Positions 16,691 to 25,256 of a stretch of 64,000 nucleotides of DNA are shown one piece after another. The notes beneath the pieces are model-generated. The model worked only from the letters and a program-made list of their open reading frames with translations, did no database searches and was not told the origin of the DNA. The DNA comes from Dysgonomonas sp. HDW5A (lineage in GTDB: Bacteria; Bacteroidota; Bacteroidia; Bacteroidales; Dysgonomonadaceae). The stretch's first letter is position 1. Each line of letters starts with the position of its first letter. The stretch is from the NCBI RefSeq assembly GCF_011299555.1, contig NZ_CP049857.1:2914001-2978000 (forward strand), in the 5' to 3' direction. The position numbers and the translations under genes were made by a program.

Positions 16691-16743
16691 ATCTCTGAAT
16701 TTTATCTATACACTATAAACCAGTATTGATAAAATTCAGAGAT
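16691..16743. repeat. 16-bp perfect inverted repeat directly before the phage-like gene
   Basis: ATCTCTGAATTTTATC (16691-16706) and its exact complement (16728-16743), 21-nt spacer, ending 2 nt before the ATG at 16746. As RNA it would put the start codon at the base of a strong hairpin. It could also act as a terminator of the 15739 gene. Confidence 0.75.
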
Positions 16744-16745
16744 TT

Positions 16746-17441
16746 ATGATTACACTATCTTTCGATGACAAACAAATCAACGTACCTCAATCGTGGAAGG
16801 ACATCCGTTTAGGAAAATATGAGCGATGGTTTCGCCTCGAGCCTAAAACACGGATGGAACAGATTCAATTAGTAGCTAATGTCTGTGATATAGATGCCGA
16901 TTTGCTGTTGAACAATCCGACTCAGGTATTCGATACCATATTCGATATAGTGAGGTTTGTATTTGATGAATATAAAGGAGATGCACTTAATCGAATTGAA
17001 ATAGAAGGCAAAATATATTCGATTGCATTTACCGAAGAGTTGACTCTTGCCGAGTGGGTGGATATCGAATCGGTGTTCGCTTCCGAGTCCGAATCGCGCT
17101 TGTCGGATATTCTGTCGATACTTTGCCGTCCCATTGGCGAGCATTATGACAGTAAGAAATCGGAAAGCCGTAAAGAACTGTTTTGCAATTTGACAATGGA
17201 TAAGGCATTACCGTTGCTCGCTTTTTTTTTGCAACAAAGAGAGAGATTTCAGAACGTTTCCAACCTTTATTCAGAGGTAAAACAACAGGTCGACCAATAT
17301 CTCCTTCTTACACGCAGTTTTGTAGAAAATGGGGATGGTATAAAATTGTTGCCGATCTGGCAGAGGATAAAATTCAGATTTTTGATGAGATCCTTAAAAA
17401 AACAGTTGTCGAAGTGTTCGGATTTCTCCTCTATCGTATAG
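16746..17441 (+). CDS. Phage tail-assembly-chaperone-like protein, short (frame 0) product
   Basis: 231 aa, cytosolic, no signal peptide. Its start (MITLSFDDKQINVPQSWKDI) and acidic helical body resemble tail-assembly chaperones of Bacteroidota siphophages or Mu-like phages. This is a judgement from pattern, not from a search. At 17222-17230 there is a run of nine Ts in the phase GCT TTT TTT TTG, and the -1 frame from there is open to 17500. No other phage gene is next to it, so it is a prophage remnant or a domesticated gene. Confidence 0.5.
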   Translation: MITLSFDDKQINVPQSWKDIRLGKYERWFRLEPKTRMEQIQLVANVCDIDADLLLNNPTQVFDTIFDIVRFVFDEYKGDALNRIEIEGKIYSIAFTEELTLAEWVDIESVFASESESRLSDILSILCRPIGEHYDSKKSESRKELFCNLTMDKALPLLAFFLQQRERFQNVSNLYSEVKQQVDQYLLLTRSFVENGDGIKLLPIWQRIKFRFLMRSLKKQLSKCSDFSSIV

Positions 17442-17500
17442 ACAAAGGTCAGGCGGAAGAAGATCAAGAAAAGTTTCAGTCGCAAATAAGAAGATCGTAA
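17228..17500 (+). CDS. Probable -1 frameshift extension of the tail chaperone (GT-like product)
   Basis: The -1 frame begins just upstream of the T9 run (last stop 17201) and reads FATKREISERFQPLFRGK, then FCRKWGWYKIVADLAEDKIQ, then VVEVFGFLLYRIDKGQAEED to the stop at 17498-17500. The W-G-W-Y-K, acidic helix and F-L-L-Y-x-x-D pattern is what I would expect for the C-terminal half of this phage family. A -1 slip on T-TTT-TTT would give a fusion of about 251 aa, like lambda G/GT. The other explanation is a simple frameshift mutation. Confidence 0.5.
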   Translation, partial: FATKREISERFQPLFRGKTTGRPISPSYTQFCRKWGWYKIVADLAEDKIQIFDEILKKTVVEVFGFLLYRIDKGQAEEDQEKFQSQIRRS

Positions 17501-17523
17501 ATTATCATTGTTTAATATATCAT

Positions 17524-17553
17524 AATGCAGAGGATACTAAAATCTTCTGCATT
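17524..17553 (+). terminator. Hairpin after the phage-like gene
   Basis: AATGCAGAGGAT / ATCTTCTGCATT stem (one G-T pair), 24 nt after the -1 frame stop at 17500, closer than would be expected for a stop at 17441. This fits the extended reading frame being used. Confidence 0.65.
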
Positions 17554-17722
17554 TCCTTTAAGTTATGTGAAAAGAATAACGTCTAGCTTCTCTGTAATAA
17601 AAGGACTGAGGCTTTATTGTGGCTAATCGGACAAAACAAAAGGCAAAAAGAGCAAAACCAAAACATTCATTCGCTGTTATGTTTGTATTTAATTAAGTTA
17701 ATCTTTATTAAGTATAACAGTT

Positions 17723-17962
<240 letters not shown>

Positions 17963-18039
17963 CCTGTTTTGTCTCTCCCGGAATATGAAAAAACCGATCT
18001 GAATATTCAATAAAACAACACTTTAAATCTATATGTAAA

Positions 18040-21000
18040 ATGAAACATTCCTCACAAAAAAAGTATTTAAGAAAAGTATTTTCGCAAAGGATACTCTTCT
18101 TGTTATTATTAGGGTTTGTATCAATAGCCTCAGTTCACGCTCAGATAACAATCAGCGGAACGGTTACCGATACCAAGAACGAACCGATGATAGGTATCAG
18201 TGTCATCGTGAAAAACTCAACCAAAGGTACTGTCACCGATCTGGATGGTAAGTATACAATATCCGTTCCCGACAGTAAATCGGTATTGGTATTCTCATTT
18301 ATCAGTTATAAAACACAGGAAATAACTGTCGGCTCTCAAAAAGTAATCAATGTACGTCTCGAAGATGCCTCTGCTGCACTCGACGAAGTAGTTGTAGTAG
18401 GTTATGGTACTCAAAAGAAAAGCGATTTAACGGGAGGTATAAGTACAATATCGTCTGATAAAATTGCAAAAATACCGGCGGTAAGTTTGGGACAGCGTTT
18501 GCAAGGGCAAATAGCGGGATTAAACGTTACCAGTTCTAATAATAAACCGGGCGAAGATGCAACCTTCAGGGTGAGAGGCGAGAAATCTCTCTCGGGAGGA
18601 AACAATCCTTTGATTATTTTAGACGGTATACCCTTTAATGGTAATATTACCGAAATAGATCAAAACAGTGTCGACAATATATCGGTATTGAGAGATGCAT
18701 CTTCTGCAGCTATTTACGGATCTCGAGCAGCTAATGGAGTAATACTGATTACCACTAAAAAAGGAAAAGTAGGTAAACCCGTTGTTCGCTACAATGGATA
18801 TGTAGGTTTTCAACAGGCAGAGTGGTTACCCGACTTGAGAAACGGTGACGAATATATTCAGCTCTTGAAAGATTTTCGGAAAGATATGGGCGATAAGCAA
18901 TGGGATAATCCTAAGGCTTGGCTGCAACTTTCGTTGGTTGATAATTTCCAAAACGGAAGAGAAACTGACTGGAATAAAGAACTATTCAGAACAGCTCTTC
19001 AACAAGAACATCAGGTGAGCTTATCGGGTGCAACCGACGCTACTAATTATTTTGTATCGCTATCCTATTCCGATCAGGATGGAATTGTAAAATATACAGG
19101 CTATAAAAAATATGCCGTAACCTCTAATATCAATCAGAAAATAGGAAGTTGGCTTAATGTAGGAGCAAATATCCAATTGTTGGAAAGAAACAGGGGAGGA
19201 AAATCTCCCAACTTTGCCTATGGTTTCAGAATGTCGCCTTACGGAGATGTAAGAGACGAAAATGGCAGGTATGTACGTTATCCGATGAGTCCCGAAACAA
19301 TGTATTACAGTCCCTTTGCCGATCAGGATGCAATTCTGGATGATGTTTCGAGAGCAGCATATACCAATGCGTATGCTGATATTAAACTGCCTGTAAAAGG
19401 ATTATCGTACCGTGCCAATTTTGGCTACTCGTATCGTCATAGAGAAGAAGGCAGTTACTACGGTTCTACAACTATGACGGGTGAGCCTGTAGGCGGATCG
19501 GCTTCTATAACCAATACCAGCTATGGTGACTGGACTTGGGAAAATATTGTTCGCTATGATAACAATTGGGGGAAACATCATCTTGACTTGACGGGATTAT
19601 ACAGTGCCCAAAAAACATACACAAATAATCAAAAATCGGCTGGAGAAGGATTTCTTTCGGATGCTAACGGCTATCATAATATAGGAATGGCACAAGGAAA
19701 GAAAACTATCTCTTCGGGTAGGGAAGAAACAGCCCTTTTATCGTGGATGGGACGTGCAAACTATTCCTATGATCGTCGTTATTTATTGACATTAACTGCT
19801 CGTCGCGATGGATATTCTGCGTTTGGAGATAATAATAAATGGGCTTTGTTTCCATCCGTAGCAGGAGCTTGGGTGATAAGCGAAGAATCATTCTTTCAGA
19901 ACTGGAACTGGAAGCAACTGGAATTTCTTAAATTGAGAATGTCATACGGATCGAATGGTAATCAGGCAGTAAGTGCCTATCAAACCAAAACAAAGTTGGC
20001 TCAACGCGATTATATATATGGTAATGATGCCGAATTTGCAGGAGGATTAGTTGCAAACTTCACTAAAGGAAACCCGAACTTGAAATGGGAAACTTCTTAC
20101 TCGTTCAACGTAGGGGTCGATTTTAATTTGTTTGATAATCGTTTGAACGGATCGTTCGACTATTATGATACACGCACCAAGGACTTGTTGATGAATCGCT
20201 CGGTTCCTGTTATGAACGGTTACACGACCATGATGGATAATGTGGGTAAAACTAAAAATACAGGTTTCGATTTGACTCTTAATTCTGTAAATGTAAAAAG
20301 CGAAGGTTTTCAATGGAGCTCAACCTTTGTACTTTCGGGTAACTGGAGTAAAATTGTAGCCTTGAAAGAGGACGGAAAAGATGATATTAGCAATAGATGG
20401 TTTATAGGGCAGCCCATCCGTGTGTATTACGATTATAAGGTAGTAGGTATATGGCAGGAAAGTGAGCGCGAAGCAGCAGCTAAATACAAAGCTGTACCCG
20501 GAGATGCCAAGCTATTGGATAAGGATGATAGCGGTACGATTACTGCCGATGACCGTGTAATAATAGGGTCAAAACTTCCGGTCTGGACAGCAGGGCTTAC
20601 CAATACATTTATGTATAAAAACTGGTCGTTGTCGGTATTCCTGAACGGAGTATTTGACGTAACTAAAGAAAATGAAACTGTAAAATTTGAACGCCAGTTA
20701 TTCAATAAGAATGTAAATTATATAAATAATATAAATTACTGGACACCCGAAAACGGCTCTAACGAATATACCCGCTTGGGGTACAACGAAACCAAACATA
20801 CATTTTATACGAAGGCTTCTTTTGTTAGGATTCAGGATGTAAATCTAGCCTATCAGTTTCCACAGCAAATGATCAGGAAGATAGGTCTCGAAGCCTTAAC
20901 CACTTACGTAAACGGTCGTAATTTGTATACTTTCTCGGGAGCAAAGAAGTTTACCACCAATATCGAACAAGATAAATATAGTCTCGATGCTTCGGGGTAT

Positions 21001-21045
21001 CCTACTCAGCGAGTATTTATTATAGGAGTCAATGTAACTTTCTAA
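18040..21045 (+). CDS. susC: SusC/RagA-family TonB-linked outer-membrane transporter
   Basis: 1001 aa. Signal peptide ending SVHA, carboxypeptidase-D-regulatory-like domain (about 36-115; ITISGTVTDTKNEPMIGISV), TonB box region DEVVVVGYGTQKKSDLTGGI (about 118-137), plug with GNNPLIILDGIPF and SVLRDASSAAIYGSRAANGV, then a 22-strand barrel ending in VFIIGVNVTF. It imports oligosaccharides together with the SusD-like lipoprotein encoded 12 nt downstream. The substrate is not readable from sequence. Expression may be switched by the AC-repeat leader and by the HTCS at 26641 (inference). Confidence 0.95.
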   Translation: MKHSSQKKYLRKVFSQRILFLLLLGFVSIASVHAQITISGTVTDTKNEPMIGISVIVKNSTKGTVTDLDGKYTISVPDSKSVLVFSFISYKTQEITVGSQKVINVRLEDASAALDEVVVVGYGTQKKSDLTGGISTISSDKIAKIPAVSLGQRLQGQIAGLNVTSSNNKPGEDATFRVRGEKSLSGGNNPLIILDGIPFNGNITEIDQNSVDNISVLRDASSAAIYGSRAANGVILITTKKGKVGKPVVRYNGYVGFQQAEWLPDLRNGDEYIQLLKDFRKDMGDKQWDNPKAWLQLSLVDNFQNGRETDWNKELFRTALQQEHQVSLSGATDATNYFVSLSYSDQDGIVKYTGYKKYAVTSNINQKIGSWLNVGANIQLLERNRGGKSPNFAYGFRMSPYGDVRDENGRYVRYPMSPETMYYSPFADQDAILDDVSRAAYTNAYADIKLPVKGLSYRANFGYSYRHREEGSYYGSTTMTGEPVGGSASITNTSYGDWTWENIVRYDNNWGKHHLDLTGLYSAQKTYTNNQKSAGEGFLSDANGYHNIGMAQGKKTISSGREETALLSWMGRANYSYDRRYLLTLTARRDGYSAFGDNNKWALFPSVAGAWVISEESFFQNWNWKQLEFLKLRMSYGSNGNQAVSAYQTKTKLAQRDYIYGNDAEFAGGLVANFTKGNPNLKWETSYSFNVGVDFNLFDNRLNGSFDYYDTRTKDLLMNRSVPVMNGYTTMMDNVGKTKNTGFDLTLNSVNVKSEGFQWSSTFVLSGNWSKIVALKEDGKDDISNRWFIGQPIRVYYDYKVVGIWQESEREAAAKYKAVPGDAKLLDKDDSGTITADDRVIIGSKLPVWTAGLTNTFMYKNWSLSVFLNGVFDVTKENETVKFERQLFNKNVNYINNINYWTPENGSNEYTRLGYNETKHTFYTKASFVRIQDVNLAYQFPQQMIRKIGLEALTTYVNGRNLYTFSGAKKFTTNIEQDKYSLDASGYPTQRVFIIGVNVTF

Positions 21046-21057
21046 ACATTCATTATC

Positions 21058-22653
21058 ATGAAAAAATATATATCAGCAATTTTATTCGCTCTAGTATTGT
21101 TCAGTGCTTGCAGTGATAGCTTTTTGGACGAGAACCCAAAAAACTTCGAGAGTGCCGAACAGACATACAAGACAACCAAAGGCTTTAATGCAGCCCTGAA
21201 CGGCTTGCATGCCTATGCCAGACTCGAGTTCGAAACATGGAACGACAATATTGTCGCACAAGGAGCCTGTGCCTATGAGGTATTGCAGGGAGGTTTGGAT
21301 GTATGCTACATAAACAATGTAGATGGTACTTTGCAGCCTTTTCAAAAGTATACATTTGATGCAACCAACAGCTATATCGCCAATAGATGGAAGTGGGCTT
21401 ACGGGCTAATTACCAATGCCAATATGATGGTTAATTATGCCGAAAAGGGCGATGTGGCATGGATTAAAGATACCGACAAAACATTCTTTCAGGCTAATGC
21501 ACGTTTCTTTAGAGCATATGCATATCGTTATCTGACTTATTTGTATGGCGATGTGCCTTGGGTAGACAAAGTAGAGGATACTTACAGAGTCGATTTTGAG
21601 AGGACTCCCAAAGCACAGGTACTTGCCAAGATGATTGAAGACCTGGAATTTGCTGCTAAATACCTGCCCGAAAATCCCGGAGACGTAAAAGATGGGGAAT
21701 TGACCAAATGGGTTGCCCTGCATATGTTGAGTGAGATCAGTATTTTTGCAGGCGATTATAAAAAAGCCCAAACAGCAGCTTTAGAAGTAATCAATTCGCC
21801 TTATTTTAAATTGATGGACACACGCTTTGGCAAGAATGCCTCACAAGCAGGTGACCCGTTTGCCGATATGTTTCTTGAGAAAAATCAAAACCGCAAAGCA
21901 GGTAACTTAGAATCTATCTGGGTTATACAAGCAGAATACAATGTAACAGGTGGAAGTACTACTTACAACGACTGGACTCGCCGTGCATGGGTTCCGGCCT
22001 ATTATAGTATTCCCGGTTTTATGATAACTCAGGAATATGGAGGAAGGGGCTTAGGACAAATACGTCCTATCAATTACATCTTTAATAGTTATGAGACTCA
22101 GGATATAAGAAATTCTATCTATAATATTCGCCGCGAGTTTATATACAACGATCCGAAGAATACTGAATTGTTTGGCAAGAAGCATACTATTACCGAGGAT
22201 AATATGGATAGGGGATATATGTTTCCGACTACTACCAAATTTGATTATATGCCCGAAAATGATCCGACTTATGCAGGTAATCAAAAAGATAAAATAAGAT
22301 TCCGACTTGCCGAAACATATCTTTTGCTGGCAGAGGCTTATCTTGACGATAATCAAGCTTCAAAAGCTGTTGATGCCATAAATAAGGTTCGGGAAAGGGC
22401 TGGAGCTACACTTGCTAAAGTGGCAGAGGTGAATATGGATTATCTGCTGGATGAAAGATCAAGAGAATTGTTAGGTGAAGAGATGAGGCGTTTTACATTG
22501 GTACGTACAGGTAAATTGATAGAAAGGACAAAGAAATACAATTCTAAGTCGGCATCTACTATAAAAGATCATCATGTTCTTTGGCCTGTACCACAAGGTG
22601 TTATTGATGCCAATTCGGGATTGAAATGGGAAAATAATCCAGGATATAATTAA
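21058..22653 (+). CDS. susD: SusD/RagB-family surface glycan-binding lipoprotein
   Basis: 531 aa. Lipobox LFSAC (Cys about residue 19), SusD N-terminal domain (DSFLDENPKNFESAEQTYKT) with TPR-like helices (FFQANARFFRAYAYRYLTYL, YGDVPWVDKVEDTYRVDFER), and the usual C-terminal RagB/SusD part (KIRFRLAETYLLLAEAYLDD, AVDAINKVRERAGA, DERSRELLGEEMRRFTLVRT). It caps the SusC transporter and binds glycan at the surface. It is the end of a two-gene operon. The carbohydrate-active enzymes are not adjacent but start 8 kb away. Confidence 0.95.
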   Translation: MKKYISAILFALVLFSACSDSFLDENPKNFESAEQTYKTTKGFNAALNGLHAYARLEFETWNDNIVAQGACAYEVLQGGLDVCYINNVDGTLQPFQKYTFDATNSYIANRWKWAYGLITNANMMVNYAEKGDVAWIKDTDKTFFQANARFFRAYAYRYLTYLYGDVPWVDKVEDTYRVDFERTPKAQVLAKMIEDLEFAAKYLPENPGDVKDGELTKWVALHMLSEISIFAGDYKKAQTAALEVINSPYFKLMDTRFGKNASQAGDPFADMFLEKNQNRKAGNLESIWVIQAEYNVTGGSTTYNDWTRRAWVPAYYSIPGFMITQEYGGRGLGQIRPINYIFNSYETQDIRNSIYNIRREFIYNDPKNTELFGKKHTITEDNMDRGYMFPTTTKFDYMPENDPTYAGNQKDKIRFRLAETYLLLAEAYLDDNQASKAVDAINKVRERAGATLAKVAEVNMDYLLDERSRELLGEEMRRFTLVRTGKLIERTKKYNSKSASTIKDHHVLWPVPQGVIDANSGLKWENNPGYN

Positions 22654-22695
22654 AAATGAAAAACAAACTCATAGAGGTGTGTCAGTAAAATTCGG
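22653..22695 (+). repeat. Dispersed repeat with ATGAAAAACAAAC core, copy 1 (diverged)
   Basis: It follows the susD stop directly and matches the repeats at 26525, 35897 and 47905 (reverse) in the ATGAAAAACAAAC ... GGTGnGTnAG part. Each copy contains a mini-frame of 9-10 codons starting Met-Lys-Asn-Lys. Confidence 0.5.
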
Positions 22696-22819
22696 ACTAT
22701 ATTGTTTAATAAATCTAATTGAGAATATATGTAGTAATGCAGAATATAATTATCTTTATATGGCTAAATAAAGTTTAGTCACAAGCCAAAACAACAAAAG
22801 GGTTTTAGACCCGAAACTG

Positions 22820-22863
22820 AAATAAGGAGATATTTCAATTATTTGAATAATCTCCTTATTTTT
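22820..22863 (+). terminator. Terminator-like hairpin before kbl
   Basis: AATAAGGAGAT (22821-22831) / ATCTCCTTATT (22850-22860), perfect 11 bp, with following Ts. It also overlaps a TATTTTTG -7-like element (22857-22864), so termination of susCD and initiation of kbl may be interwoven. A GGGTTTTAGACCC variant of the palindrome family lies at 22800-22812. Confidence 0.55.
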
Positions 22864-22903
22864 GATCTGATACCATTGAATATTCACTATAATTCGTAAA
22901 GCC

Positions 22904-24091
22904 ATGTACGGAAAATTTCAAGAATTCTTGCAAAAAGAATTAAACTCAATCGAAGAACAAGGACTATTTAAAAACGAAAGAATTATTACATCTGCCCAAA
23001 ATGCTCGAATAAGAGTGCAAACAGGACAGGAGGTTCTCAACTTTTGTGCAAACAATTATCTCGGATTATCGGATAATCAGGAATTGATTGATGCAGCTAA
23101 AGAAGCATTGGATAAACGAGGCTTCGGGATGTCGTCCGTTCGTTTTATCTGCGGTACTCAGGACATACACAAAGAATTGGAAGCCAAAATTTCGAAGTTT
23201 TTCGGAACAGAGGACTCCATACTTTATGCAGCCTGTTTCGATGCTAATGGCGGCGTATTCGAACCTCTGTTGGGAGAAGAAGACGCTATCATTTCGGATG
23301 CTCTGAATCATGCATCGATAATTGATGGTGTACGTCTGTGTAAAGCAAAAAGATACCGTTATGCCAATGCCAATATGGTGGAGCTGGAAGAGTGCCTTAA
23401 GCAATCGCAAGTACAACGCTTTCGTATAATAGTTACCGATGGAGTATTTTCTATGGATGGTAATGTAGCCCCTCTTGATAAAATAATGGAACTTGCCGAT
23501 AAATACCAAGCTTTGGTAATGATAGACGAAAGCCATTCGGCAGGAGTCGTAGGCAAAACAGGACGAGGTGTGACCGAATTATATAACTGCAAAGGAAAAG
23601 CCGATATTATAACCGGAACTCTGGGCAAAGCTTTTGGTGGAGCTATCGGTGGATTTACAACCGGTAAGAAAGAAATAATAAGCATGTTGCGTCAACGTTC
23701 ACGTCCTTATTTGTTTTCGAATTCTATCCCTCCTATGATTGCCGGAGCAGGTATCCGTATGTTCGAAATGATGGACGAAAGTAACGACCGTCAGGATAAA
23801 CTTCATGCCAATGTCGATTATTTTGTATCTAATATGCAAGCCGCAGGATTCGATATAAAACCTACTCAGTCTGCTATTTGTGCTGTGATGCTGTATGATG
23901 CGAAGCTTTCGCAGCAGGTAGCTGCTAAACTTCTGGAAGAAGGAATCTATGTTACAGGATTTTATTATCCGGTAGTTCCCAAAGGTGAAGCACGCATACG
24001 GGTACAATTATCGGCAGCACACGAAAGAGAGCATCTCGAAAAATGTATTGCGGCATTTACCAAAGTAGGTAAAGAACTGGGTGTGATTTAA
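22904..24091 (+). CDS. kbl: Glycine C-acetyltransferase (2-amino-3-ketobutyrate CoA ligase)
   Basis: 395 aa, full length. PLP-dependent alpha-oxoamine synthase. It cleaves 2-amino-3-ketobutyrate with CoA to glycine and acetyl-CoA. Seen: NFCANNYLGLSDNQELIDAA, RFICGTQDIHKELEAKIS, VTDGVFSMDGNVAPLDKI, VMIDESHSAGVVGKTGRG, and the PLP lysine in ITGTLGKAFGGAIGG (about residue 240). It is paired with the NAD-dependent dehydrogenase 30 nt downstream, which makes its substrate from threonine. Confidence 0.95.
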   Translation: MYGKFQEFLQKELNSIEEQGLFKNERIITSAQNARIRVQTGQEVLNFCANNYLGLSDNQELIDAAKEALDKRGFGMSSVRFICGTQDIHKELEAKISKFFGTEDSILYAACFDANGGVFEPLLGEEDAIISDALNHASIIDGVRLCKAKRYRYANANMVELEECLKQSQVQRFRIIVTDGVFSMDGNVAPLDKIMELADKYQALVMIDESHSAGVVGKTGRGVTELYNCKGKADIITGTLGKAFGGAIGGFTTGKKEIISMLRQRSRPYLFSNSIPPMIAGAGIRMFEMMDESNDRQDKLHANVDYFVSNMQAAGFDIKPTQSAICAVMLYDAKLSQQVAAKLLEEGIYVTGFYYPVVPKGEARIRVQLSAAHEREHLEKCIAAFTKVGKELGVI

Positions 24092-24121
24092 AGGGGCTAA
24101 ACCTTATATTATTGAAAAACT

Positions 24122-25066
24122 ATGAAGAAAATTCTTTTTACGGGTTGTGCAGGACAAATAGGTTCGGAGCTAACCTTGGCATTTCGCAAACTATACGGAA
24201 ACGACAATATTATTGCCTCTGACTTATCGACCAAAGTATGTCCCGATTTATTAAACAGCGGACCCTTTGTGCAATTGGATGTGTTGGATACTAAAGCATT
24301 GGGAGAAACTATCGACAAATATAAAGTCGATGGTATAGTGCATCTGGCAGCCATACTTTCGGCAGTGGGTGAGAAAAATCCCCAATTAGCTTGGAATGTC
24401 AATATCAATGGTACGGTAAACGTGTTCGAAGTAGCACGTGAGAAGAAGCTGGAACGAGTGCTTGTGCCCAGTTCCATTGCAGCTTTTGGACCCGATACAC
24501 CCCGAACGATGACACCTCAGAAAACGATACTCCATCCGACTACCATGTATGGAGTTACTAAGGTAGCTCTTGAACTGTTGGGCAATTATTACAACCTCAA
24601 ATACGATATGGATATCAGAGGGTTGAGGTATCCGGGAGTAATAAGTCATAAAACACAACCGGGAGGAGGTACAACCGATTATGCTGTAGCCATTTACTTT
24701 GATGCTGTAAAGCAAGGTTCGTATGAATGTTTCTTGACAGAAGATACTATGTTGCCGATGATTTATATGCCCGATTGCCTGAAAGCAACTATTGAATTGT
24801 TTCAAGCCGAGAAATCACGCTTGCAGAATGCAACAGGATATAATCTGGCAGCCTTTAGCGTAACTCCGAAAGAAATGACAGAGTCGATACAGAAAGTTAT
24901 TCCCGATTTCAAAATATCTTATTCGCCCGATTACAGGCAGGAGATTGCCGATTCGTGGCCCGATAGTATTGATGATAAAGAGGCCAGAGACGAATGGGAT
25001 TGGAAGCCCGATTATGATTTAGACTCTATGACTGTTGATATTATAAAAGAGATTCGATTAAAATAA
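24122..25066 (+). CDS. tdh: L-threonine 3-dehydrogenase, SDR/epimerase type
   Basis: 314 aa. Extended SDR fold: GCAGQIGSELTLAFRK nucleotide-binding loop at residue 8, VHLAAILSAVGEKNPQLAWN, catalytic Tyr-Lys in TMYGVTKVALELLGNY, and LRYPGVISHKTQPGGGTTDY, which is characteristic of the bacterial/trypanosomal TDH2 type and separates it from UDP-glucose epimerases. It oxidises threonine to 2-amino-3-ketobutyrate with NAD+. Co-transcribed with kbl and followed by a terminator. Confidence 0.92.
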   Translation: MKKILFTGCAGQIGSELTLAFRKLYGNDNIIASDLSTKVCPDLLNSGPFVQLDVLDTKALGETIDKYKVDGIVHLAAILSAVGEKNPQLAWNVNINGTVNVFEVAREKKLERVLVPSSIAAFGPDTPRTMTPQKTILHPTTMYGVTKVALELLGNYYNLKYDMDIRGLRYPGVISHKTQPGGGTTDYAVAIYFDAVKQGSYECFLTEDTMLPMIYMPDCLKATIELFQAEKSRLQNATGYNLAAFSVTPKEMTESIQKVIPDFKISYSPDYRQEIADSWPDSIDDKEARDEWDWKPDYDLDSMTVDIIKEIRLK

Positions 25067-25086
25067 ATCTTCGTATTTATTCCCTG

Positions 25087-25129
25087 AAAAGAGAAGTACA
25101 CTCAATTATAGAGAGTACTTCTCTTTTTT
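25087..25129 (+). terminator. kbl-tdh terminator
   Basis: AAAAGAGAAGTAC...GTACTTCTCTTTT stem followed by a T run, 20 nt after the tdh stop. Confidence 0.85.
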
Positions 25130-25256
25130 CTTATTAAGTCTTTCGTAACACATTCTCTTGGTGTATCTTTGTCACAATAGAAGTTGTTTTGATATTTAAT
25201 CAAGGATTGAAAGATCAGTTCTTAATTGATTCGTTTTGTATTGTAAATTAAGATGT

